Shown piece after piece: positions 11,366 through 23,000 of a stretch of DNA of 64,000 nt. Every line of letters starts with the position of its first letter. Position 1 is the first letter of the stretch. A program made the position numbers and the translations under genes. The notes under the pieces are model-generated. The model ran no database searches. It saw nothing but the letters and a program-made list of their open reading frames with translations, and was not told where the DNA came from. Source of the stretch: Lumbricus terrestris (lineage: Eukaryota; Annelida; Clitellata; Crassiclitellata; Lumbricidae); contig OX457044.1 in NCBI GenBank assembly GCA_949752735.1, positions 10,483,229 to 10,547,228 on the forward strand, in the 5' to 3' direction.

Positions 11366-13108
11366 CCTTTCTAGTTAAATGTTTTTCTCATCTGATTGTC
11401 TGCTCTTGGTAGCAACCAGTCATGGTGTCTGGGGCTCAAGTAATGACCCGTTTGCTTCACTGGGGGAGCAACTTGTAGAGGGCATAACTTCATTAACCTG
11501 GTTGTGTCAGAACCGCCGAAACCAAACGGGTATCAGCATGCCGACATAGTTCTTCAATTAAAATAATTGTTGGGTAGGCTAATAGTGTCGGTTAAGGCGT
11601 ATGATTATGTAATATTATCAGGCTGTAATAAATTATTCTTATTCTCAACTAAATATTTAGGAGTCTACGCTGATGTCTACAAGCTTTTGAAGATCGCTGG
11701 TATACCCTTGATAAGCTGATCCTTCTCCTCTGTGGTCTCTATAAGCTTATACCGACACCCTTAGCTGTGTTCGCTGTGAGGGAGATAGGCCTATCTGCAT
11801 GGCTCAGGACATGCTTGACGTAGCCATGGATAGAGTTATGGCAAGGACAGTTGCCAGGACTATTATGCCTGTAGGCCTATAGACGATAGGCCTATCGGCG
11901 TATGTCTAATTGCATTCACTCAGTATTTAATCTCGACGTCCTTTTACATGTAAAGTGAAGAGCTTTCAGCTTTCCACTGGTAGAATTGAGAAACAGATAA
12001 TAACACTGATATACTAAAAAGTCATTAGTAAAAAAATTTAACAAGAGTTAAACAGCTTCCACTGGTCAGCGCCACGCACCTCAACGGTTGACCTATACTC
12101 CAAACGGTGCATGGTTTGTCCTCGCTCCACAACCCCAAGCCTATACAGCACAGAACGAGATTACATGATCAATTATTCAACTCCATAACCTAGGTCTTTT
12201 CATAAAAGGATCGCGCCATTGCTTGATCGGTTAAAAATTGACCTTCAGGCAACATAATAGTGCACCCAATATTCTGCATGTTTGATCCGACAGCAGACAT
12301 GCTATTGGTGTATACGGTATACCACATCCACTCCATCCAAATAAGATTTTATTTCTACGCCTAATTTTGTCATTGCAATTTATTGAAATTTACTGTCAGT
12401 CTATATATAATTATTGAGGCCTATGATGCATGTTGTTGAGTCAGTAGATTTAGTAAAGGTCTATCCTTTTCTTCTTTAATATGTTTAAGTTTGGACTAAT
12501 GGACTACGTAAGTAGCCTATATTGTTTCATGAGACTGTAGTTACCTTGGGAATCCGTATACCTAGCAGGGTCGTATATGACCGTACTTTCAATTTCATTG
12601 AGTGCCAATGTTCTTAATTATATATCACCAAAATTGATTTAATTTGATCTATTCTCGGCAGTGTTCCTATCTAGTTCTAGGGTTCTGGGTATAGAGCAGA
12701 TATACACAGAGCAGTTTACTTTCTGGCATTTCGCACTATCATTTCTTGCCAATATTGGTCTATCAGCAAAAGGTCCGGTGAATAAGCTGGTCTCCCTGAC
12801 GTGGCTTTTATGGGCGCTGAGAAATTCTCGAAGATTTTACATTACATTACATATAGCAGAACGTTTCACATCACAACGCATGGGGCAAAGCAAAAGACAG
12901 TTGTTTTTCTAAGTTACCTGAATTATGTAATATGTACACAAATTCTCATTGTATAATTATCCTAAGCAGAGGTGGTAGTTCAATGCAGTTCTTTGAAAAC
13001 TAAAATTAATAATAGCTAGCCAAGGTTACGAAATGCCACGAGATGTTGAAACTAGGCCTATATAATGCAAATTAAATGTCCATTGTTAGTACCATCCTCT
13101 CGAGTGAT

Positions 13109-16100
13109 TCATTGTTCTCCTAAATGGAAGATAGAGAGAACACCATTCTGATAGTTGTCATCCGTTGAGAGGCGTATTGCCTCATGCCTTTCTCTGTCGT
13201 AGTGCCAAATGTCGATGTTCTCGAGTGGGCGGCCTTTGTCTGGGCGAGCTACAGTGAATTTCAGCTCCTTAAATTCCGGGTCTAAAACCTCGAATCTGCT
13301 ATCAAAGCATATGAAAGTTCTATCATAAGCATCGACAAAGCTCGAGTAAATAAAATCCATAGAGGTTGAAGATTGGTGTCGGCGCACAGTTCTCCCAGTC
13401 GTATCGAGTTCCATCATGTCCTGACCAAATGGGAGGTTCAGAGACTGCACCACAAGGTTTCCATTTGATTTCTGCAGCACATTCTCAACATATTTGAATC
13501 CAAAGACATTGGCAGACAGGACTACTTTATGACGCAACGATCCACTCGAGTTATACACGGCTATTTCGACAGGAAACGAAACGATTATGTTTCCATTCGC
13601 GGAAACGTTCATGCACGTACAGGACTGAAGCAGATTGCCAATCAATGGTGAGATGTTAAACTGGCGGTCATCTTTCGTTAGGCGTACGATTATATGGGCT
13701 TCCGGTTCCGCTACGAGTACATACACGCAGTTTGAGACGTTGCAAGCTTCTATGCACTCTGCATCAATGTCCTCCAATGGAATGACTGCTTTTGGTTCAG
13801 TCAAGTTGCTTCGGTCGTAGACATTAATGAAACGGTCTTTCTCGTCTTTGCCTCTGCCGAATACAAGGATCTCATTCTTCAGTGTAGTGACACAGTAGGC
13901 GGTAAACGGGACGGAAGCAGTTTGGCGGATTTCCAAACGGATCTCTTTCCCAGCTTAAAAATTGAAATGGGAGTTACGTAAAATTAATGTCATTTTAAAA
14001 ATCAAAAGACCTAAATTAGTGAGTGCTATTTTAGACACTATAAGTAGTGAGATAGTGACAGAGTAACGATCACTTTTTGCAGGGTATGGGTACGAATAAA
14101 TGGGCCAAAGTACAAGGTCAAGGTCAAGGTCAAAGGTCAAAGGTCAAGGTCATCTTAATTAGGCCATCTTAATTAGGTCATCTTAATCCTATTAATTATC
14201 TTAATCCTATTAATTAGTTTAATCCTATTAATTAGCTTAATCCTATTAATTACTTAATCCTAATTAGTAATGACATAGCCCTAATTAGTACAACAAAGGA
14301 CCTACTAATCCTAAATAGCACTACATAGCTTCTTTAATTCATTTAGTTAGATATTATTAGTAATTAGCTATTAATCCTAATTACATAATCCTAATTAGCG
14401 CAGCAAAGGCCCGGGGAGCCCTAAATAGCGGCCCGCGCGCGCCCGCCCGCCCGCCCGCCCGGGAAGGCACCATGAGCGCTGGGGGCTGAGCCTATGAAAT
14501 ATTATGATAACTATTATTATTGTAATTAGATATTATGCTAATTAACTAAAATTTTAATTAATTATTATTTCACAATATCTCTCGCTCTATACCATCATAC
14601 AGCTCTCTCTTCCTACATCTCTCTCTCTCCATTCCTATCTCTCTTCCTACATCTCTCTCCCCAATCCCTCTCCTTCTTCATACCTATCTCTCTCTCTCTC
14701 TCTCTCTCTACCTCCCTCCCCAGCCCTCTCCCGCTCCCCATAAGCAATAGAATTCTCAATCAGGCTTGTCTGACTTCGTCTGGCCTCCTCTGAACAGTAT
14801 GATAGAATTACTCATCATGCGCCACGCATAGCATCCTTCTCTCCCACCCATACAGCGCTCTTCCCACCTCTCTCTCACTCTCGCCATAAGCGACAGAATT
14901 CTCGCCCAATCTTGTCTGAACATGAATCCCCAATTACTCATAAGAGCAGCTGGTGTGGCTATATGGCAGCCTCAGTGCAACCGTCCAGCGTGATGCTATT
15001 CGCGCCCAATCTTGTCTGAACATGAATTCCCAAATACACATAAGAGCTGTTGATCGCGCCCAAGCTTGTCTGAACATGAATCCCCAATTACTCATAAGAG
15101 CAGTTGGTGTGGCTATATGGCAGCCTCAGTGCAACCGTCCAGCGTGATGCTGATCGCGCCCAATCTTGTCTGAACATGAATTCCCAAGTACACATAAGAG
15201 CTGCTGATCGCGCCCAAGCGTGTCTGAACATGAATTCTCAATTACTCATCAGGGCTGCTGGCATAGCGGGCTCACTGCGCGCTTACAGCAACAGAGCCCT
15301 CCCCCAGACATGTCTGACTTCGCCCGATCTTGTCTGAACAGGATGGCTGATGATATCATCAGAGTGGTTACAACCATTTATAAAAAGGCAGCCAATGCAT
15401 TAGTTGAACACACACGATTTCGAAGACCAGACGAATCCGAGGTTCGACCGACAACAACTTCTACACGACGAGATACAATCTACAGACGCGTTCGAGTACA
15501 GCACGAGATTCTTCAATCATCAGTCGCCTTCCGATCCGAACGTTTACAGCAGACATGGCTTCATCATCGAGTGAGTTATTTTATTATAATTTTCTAACAC
15601 TATATAGTCGTAAGAACTATTTCTACAGGCGCCCGGATAATTTTTACATCCTTGGGACTGGCGCCGACACACTACAACAGAATTTTTCTAGCATACTGCA
15701 ATTCTGTAGTGCCATTTCTTGCAAGCCTTTGACGATAGAAGATAATAATAATAGTAGGACTATCCTTTTTTCTATACTAAAATTCTCATCATAGAAAATA
15801 TGCGCAATATATAATACTGCAAAGCGCCGAATTTTCTATCCATGGGCGCTCATTTTAGTATGCATGCGGCAAGTTTATCATTATATTTTAAAGATTCGCA
15901 CTTTATAACGGTTCATATCTTATAGATCTGAATAAGGATGATTTGCAATCAGAATCCTCATCGGCATCAGAGCGCGGCGCAAATCCGGCGACGTCTCCTG
16001 ACCAGCCTCGATTTCCAGCTCTACAGTTATCTTCTACGAACATCAGAATCCTTCCCACTCGAATCGTTACAGCCGACAGGAATTCAACATCTCGTGAGTA

Positions 16101-16855
16101 TAATTATTTTAAAATAAATTTTCTATGTGCAGGACTTTGTAGTAACTTCGCTGCACATGCGGCTAGAACATAATAATTATTTTCTATGGGCATTTATTTT
16201 GCACTCTATCGATCTATAATTCTATAGATCTGAGATAATTATTTTCTATGGGCATTTATTTTGCACTCTATCGATCTGTAATTCTATAGACCTGAGATAA
16301 TAATTATTTTCTATGGGCATTTATTTTGCACTCTATCGATCTGTAATTCTATAGATCTGAGATAATAATTATTTTCTATGGGCATTTATTTTGCACTCTA
16401 TCGATCTGTAATTCTATAGATCTGAGATAATAATTAATTTCTATGGACATTTATTTTGTATCCTATCATTGTATAGGCCTATAGATCTGAGCCGTATTAG
16501 CACGCATTACATATGTGCCAGCAGAATCATTTACTCCTTGGAACTTTTTTCCAGAGGCCAAAAAGACGAACGAAAGGAAAATTCGTTATATTTTGAAATG
16601 AATAGAAAATAATAATATTATTATTATGGACGAACGATTCGCACTTTATGGTATATACTATTAACTCTTGCAGAGATTGACAACGCTGGTCAGCGCACAG
16701 AACCCTCTGCATCTGTGGTAGAGCAACATGCAGGATCATCATCAGCATCATCAGCACAGTCCGACGATTCAAGTAAGCTATGGACACCACGATCTCTTCC
16801 CCTGCGTGTGTCACAAACACATGCACACACATACACACACGCCCCCCCCCACACC

Positions 16856-16887
<32 letters not shown>

Positions 16888-17050
16888 CACACACACTCAA
16901 ACACCCGCTCAAACACACACTCACACCCACATCCACTCAAATGTATCACAGCATCAACATAACATTCTGCGCGCATGCGCACTTATTATTATTTCGCTTG
17001 GACTTAGAACTAATTCGCCTAGGAGGACGTGAAGAAAGTAGTTCCCTCAC

Positions 17051-17082
<32 letters not shown>

Positions 17083-20000
17083 TCAAACACACACGCACAC
17101 TCACACGCGACCGCATCACAACCTTAACCATACCCGCGCGCATGCGCGTATTGGGAACTATTTCGCGTAGGAATACATGAAAAAGTAGTTCCGGCGCTAT
17201 AAACACGACTGCCGAACGGCATACGCCACACAGCAGCTTCAGAATTCAGCAGTTCTTGACTTATTACATTTGGGTTGATATTTGGCATTTTTGCGAAAGT
17301 AGTGTGCGACAGGTTGATCAAACCCAGGAATTAAGTAGTAGATATATGTGCATCTGAGCCCATATAAAACTTTTTCCGATTTAAGTGTTCCGTTACAACA
17401 AGAAGACGCCATGGAAACTGGTGGGGCATTTTCTTAAACTTTATGTGCCTAGTTAACTTAGACTTAGTGCAATTCCTCAAAACTAAATTTTTTTTAAAAT
17501 TTACTTTAGCGAGCAACCTACGTGCGAAAATTGACGAATTGCTCAAGATCGAAGCTCAACTGAAGGAAAGAATTCGAGAAATGGGTAAGTTTTAATTCGA
17601 ACAATTTGTAAACAGGCAAAAATTATATTGAAAAATATATTATTTTAAAAATTTGCTACAAATTTTTTAGTTTCTGTGAAATAATTCTTGCATTTAAAAC
17701 ACTTTATACCATTTTATACATGAGAAATAATATATGATGAATACTTTGTGTTGTAGAGCGCAAGCGAAAGGCAGAGTCGAACGCTGGACACGCACCAAAG
17801 CGCGCAAGTAAGGCTGCTTTCCATAAATCTTTTAAACTTGCTCAATACATTGAACAATTTCAACGAACGTATACTTTTCAAATACGGAATTTTGTGCTGC
17901 GTTGATCGATTTTAACGAACTTGTACTTTTCAAATACAACATTTTGTAAAGAATCATTGATATTTCAACCAAATATATTTCTACATAAATTTCACTATGT
18001 TGCAGATCTGATGGGAACCGTGCGAGAAGGGTCGCCGGCGGTGCCGGCGACGGTGGCTGCAGCGGCGGCGGCGGCGGCGGTGGCAGCGACAACCAATCCC
18101 AGCAGCCGCGGTGCGGCTGCGGCGGCGAGCAGCTCCGGCTCCAGCGGCGCGGGCAGCTCCAGCGACAGGGACGCGAGGTCGACATCGCCAGCAGAGTCCG
18201 GCACTTCAGGTAAGCGAGTTTACGGACTTTAACATTTTGAACAGTCTAACTTTTACATTCTTCCTGTGGGTATGTTACACACACACACACACACACGCAC
18301 ACACACTTCTCTCTCTACTTGTATTCTGCTACATTATTATTTTGTATATGTAAAATCTCGTACTTTAAAATATTCTGTATGTCTTCAGGCCGATGCGATT
18401 CTTGTCGAGCGTACAAGGCGACCAATCTGACGAATGGGCTCTGTGAAATCTGCCGGCTACGCCAAGAGTGTACGAAATGCAAGAACCGCCGGCCTGCCCG
18501 CTTCTTCCGAACCGGACAGGAGATCTGCGTCACGTGTTTGAAGAAAGCGACCAATCCGGGGATACGCACGTCGGCACAAAACACATTCATCGATATGACG
18601 TTTCCGACCCCGGAAACAACCGACGTACACGGTCTCTTGCTGGCAGAAGCATCACGCATGACAGCCGCTCTGGAGGATACATTCAGAGATGAAGGGTGAG
18701 TTTGTCTTACACTTACAATTTGTGCTTAGAAAATTTTTCACTCTAAAATGTTGGACTTAGAAAATTTTTCGCTTCTGTGATTTGAACTTAGAAAAAAAAA
18801 ATTTTCGCTCTAAAATGCTGGACTTAGAAAATTTTTCGCTTCTATGATTTGGACTTAGAAAATTTTTCGCTTCTGTGATTTGGACTTAGAAAATTTTTGA
18901 AACTGTATTTCTTGGACTTAGAAAATTTTTTCACTCTAAAATGTTGAACTTAGAAATTTTAGCTTCTGTATTTCTTGGACTTAGAAATTTTTCACTACAG
19001 CATTCGGACTTAGCCGATTCGTAGTATAATAAACAATGTTTTCTTTAGGCCGGTGAAATGGTACGTGGCGGTCGACGTAGATTTCAAGCGACCTACTCCG
19101 GACGGCGACACACAGACGGTTGGCTACTTCAAATCCATACCTGCAACACTGATGCATCCGGCGCAGATATCTGACCAAATCCAAGATGCCGTACACCGTA
19201 TCGACGAATTGGTAGACGTCTTCACGAGTCAGAGTTCCGGGTGGTTAGTGAACGGAGTGGCGGAATTTAAGTTGTGCAATGCCATATACGAACCGATCGG
19301 CGCGTCTACTTACATTCCCACCCCACAATATTTGATTGGGAAACATGCTACCCTAAACATTCAAAATGATGATGAATTCTGCTTTCTCTATGCAACATTA
19401 GCTGTAAGTCATTACCAAAAAGATAATGCACAGCGAGCCACCATCTACAGACGCTACCTGGGTGAACTTCATACCGACGATTTGAAATTTCCAATGACCA
19501 TTGAGCAAATTCCACTCTTCGAAGCCATGAATCCTGACTACTCTATCAATGTCATGTACTCAAATCCTGATGATAAAACTTTTACCCCGCTATATGCAAG
19601 TGCTCACAGGGGTAGAAAACACATTGTCAACCTTTTATTGCTTGATGATGGCGCTAAGCGCCATTATATCACAATCCGCAATCTTTCTGCACTTCTAAGC
19701 ACGAGAAATTCTCATGATGGTCGTTCTTACCCATGTTCATACTGTCTGCACTGTTTTACCACTGCTGCTGGGAAGCATGCACATATGGATGAATGCGGCA
19801 AGCACGGCTTGCAGTCCGTGCGATACCCGTCCGATGAAAATTCTAACCTCTCATTCACAAACACACAGCATGAAATGCCTGTGCCCTATGCGATATATTC
19901 GGATTTCGAGAGCTACTTGACTCCAAACGACTCGGCCGCCGGAAAATCGACCAAAATTATAGACACACACACTCCTAGCGGATTCTGTTGTCTCACAGTT

Positions 20001-23000
20001 TCTTCTTTTCCACAATTGAATGACGCGGCCCCATACACGTATTCGGGCCCAAACGTGATGGAGCATTTCTTTTCGCATATAAAATCGGAACAAACACGAA
20101 TCAATAAAATTTTGGCCACCAACAAACCGATGATTCCACTTACCCAGCAGCAGCGGCTACAGTTTGAAAGTTGTGCTGCATGTCCTTCTTGCTCTATCGC
20201 TTTTTCTGGAACCAACAAAGTTCGACACCACTGTCACATGACTGGTAACTTTGTTTCTGCTCTTTGCTCTCCTTGCAATCTAAAACTCAAGTTTCGCAAA
20301 CCTACCAAATCTAAGAAAGGCAAATCTGCAAACTATCTCCTTCCTGTCATCTTTCACAACCCCAAGGTTACGATTCTCATCTTATTCTCAAAAATATGAA
20401 CAAGGAGTTTGCAGAGCAAGAAATAAATGTCATTGCAACCAACATGGAAAAATATCTCTCGTTCGAAGTCAATAATATACGCTTTTTGGATTCCCTCCAA
20501 TTTCTAAACTGCGGTTTGGACGTGTTGGTAAAAAATTTATCGAAAGAGGATGATTCGAAATTCAAACATTTGCGGCGAATTTTTCCGAACGACTACAAAT
20601 TGCTTTTGCGTAAGGGGGTATTTCCCTACGAATATATGACGTCAGCCTGCAGAATGACCGAAAGGACTCTGCCTCCCAAAGGCTGTTTCTTTAGCAAACT
20701 GACTGACGAAGACATCTCGCAGGACGACTACGACTATGCCCAGAAAATTTGGCAGACTTTTAATATGTCAACTATGCAGGACTACCACGATCTGTATTTG
20801 AAGACAGACGTCATTTTATTGGCTGACGTTTTCGAATCTTTTCGTGCCATGTCCTTGGACTTTTACAAATTGGACCCGCTTCACTATTACAGCAGCCCCG
20901 GACTTAGCTTCGACGCGTGTCTGCGCATGACAAACGTAAATTTGGACTTGATTACCGACCCGGACATTTACCTGTTTGTGGAGCGGGGCATGAGAGGTGG
21001 CGTTTCCATGATATCCAATCGTTATGCAAAGGCGAATAACCCGTATCTCGCTCAAGGATACGACCCAAGCAGTCCAAATAGCTATATCATGTATTTGGAT
21101 TGTAACAACCTCTACGGATACGCCATGTCCGAACCGCTCCCGACGGGTAAATTTAGATTTTTGGACGATTACGAAATATCAGACTTTGACTTGGACTCGA
21201 AATCGACAGACGACGACTTTGGTTATATTTTGGACGTGGACTTGGACTATCCTTCTCATCTCCACGACGACCACAATGACTATCCCCTCGCACCAGAGAC
21301 GCTTCACATACGACCGGACATGATATCTCCTTGCGCAAAGTCCGTTTCGCAGAAAATTTCGGCTAAAATCGGTACCGGGGTCGAAAAATTGGTGCCCAAT
21401 CTCATGGCAAAGACCCGGTACGTCGTTCATTATCGAAATCTACAATTCTATCTGAAAATGGGTATGAAATTGACGAAAATTCATAAAATCCTCGAGTTTC
21501 GCCAAAGTCGATGGCTGAAGCCATATATCGACTTCAACACTTCCAAACGGCAGATTGCAAAATCTTCCTTTGAAAAAGACCTCTTCAAATTAATGAACAA
21601 TTCAATTTACGGCAAGACAATGCAAAATAACAGGAAACATCTTGCCGTGAAGCTTGTCACCAACGCGAAACGAGCCAAACGTTTCGTGGCCCGACCAAAT
21701 TTTGAGTCCTACAATATCATAAATGAAGATTTGACAGTGATAAAATTAACAAATTCTAACGTTTTACTCAACAAGCCCCTTTACGCCGGCATGTGTATCC
21801 TGGATATATCTAAATTAAAAATGTATGAATTCCATTACGAGCATATAATACCCATTTATGGATCTGCCTGCAAACTCCTGTTCACAGATACTGACAGTCT
21901 TTGCTACCACATCTTTACAAAAGACGTATATCTTGACATGCAGCACAATTTAGACGAATACGATACTTCTGACTATCCCTGTGGGCACTTTTTACATAGT
22001 CGAACCAACGCCAAGGTCATTGGAAAGTTTAAGGACGAATGCAATGGCGATGCTGTAATTGAATTTTGCGGGTTACGATCAAAAATGTATAGTTTGTTGT
22101 TGGCTGGGGAGAAGGAAAAGAAGACGGCAAAGGGCATAAAAAGGGCATTTGTCAAGAAATGCATCAGACATGCTGAATACAGAGCTTGTATTCTTGAAGA
22201 AAAGTCTACTAAATCCAAATTCTGTGTTATACAAAGTCGAAAACATGATTTGCACACTGTTGAGTTGCGAAAAGCAGCTCTCTCCCCGTATGACGACAAG
22301 CGATATCTTTTAAATTCTTCAGAGTCGTTGTCGTATGGGCATGTGAATATTCCAAGTGTAGATAATGTATAGAGAATTTCTAGTAATTGTCGATCTCTAT
22401 AGTTAGTTGAAGTATGAAAAAGTCGTCGAACTCTGTAGATATTTGAAATGAACTATGCGAAAAAGACGTCGGTGGTTGTAAATAATGGGCTCTGCGAAAA
22501 GTATTGAACTCTGTAGATATTTGAAATGAACTATGCGAAAGTTGATGAAGACTGTAAATAATGGACTCTGCGAAAATTATGCACATTGTAAATAACGCTC
22601 ATATATCCAACGAACATTGTAAATAAATGAACCCATTGTACTCTCGCGCAAGTTATTGTGCAATCATATTAAAATAAAGATTGTTTAATGTTGTGTAATA
22701 AAGAATTGCTATGAAAAATATTGTGTTTGTCCTTTCATACTTAGAAATTTCCTACTAGTAAGATTCTCATATTCTGATTGGATGCAACTTCCTGGGCTAA
22801 TGTGGATCTCGCACGCTGGTTGGGCCCGCGATAGAATTCTCGCTCCCTCATTGGTCGCAGTTTTCTGGGCTAGAATGGGGCTTGCACGCTGATTGGATGC
22901 AGATTCCTGGGCTATTGTGGTTCTCGCATGCTGGTTGGATGCCGCATTTCATGCACTATAGTACGAAGAGCCAGAAAATTAGCATATTTAATTATTATAT

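Larger units (their letters stand above)
6668..12150. repeat. Segmental duplication, copy A
   Basis: A direct, diverged copy of about 12570-29290. Matching landmarks, in order: the segment around TTCTCGGCAGTG (6760/12650), all four gene exons, intronic stretches such as AACAAAACAGCTCAT (8080/23500), the shared region upstream of exon 1 (10640/28130), and the distal block around AATAGTGTCGGTT (11580/28620). Copy A lacks the Maverick and the nested elements of copy B, so it serves as an empty-site control. It has its own hAT-like insertion at 9158-9446 and a SINE at 11146. Confidence 0.85.

Noticed and set aside
16527..17206. His/Thr- and Cys/Val-rich frames in the Maverick
   Set aside because: They read the CA microsatellites of polymerase intron 3; only 16674-16772 in this stretch fits a coding exon.
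19913..20218. Minus-strand frames opposite the Maverick polymerase as extra genes
   Set aside because: They are antisense shadows of a strongly constrained coding exon and show no family features.
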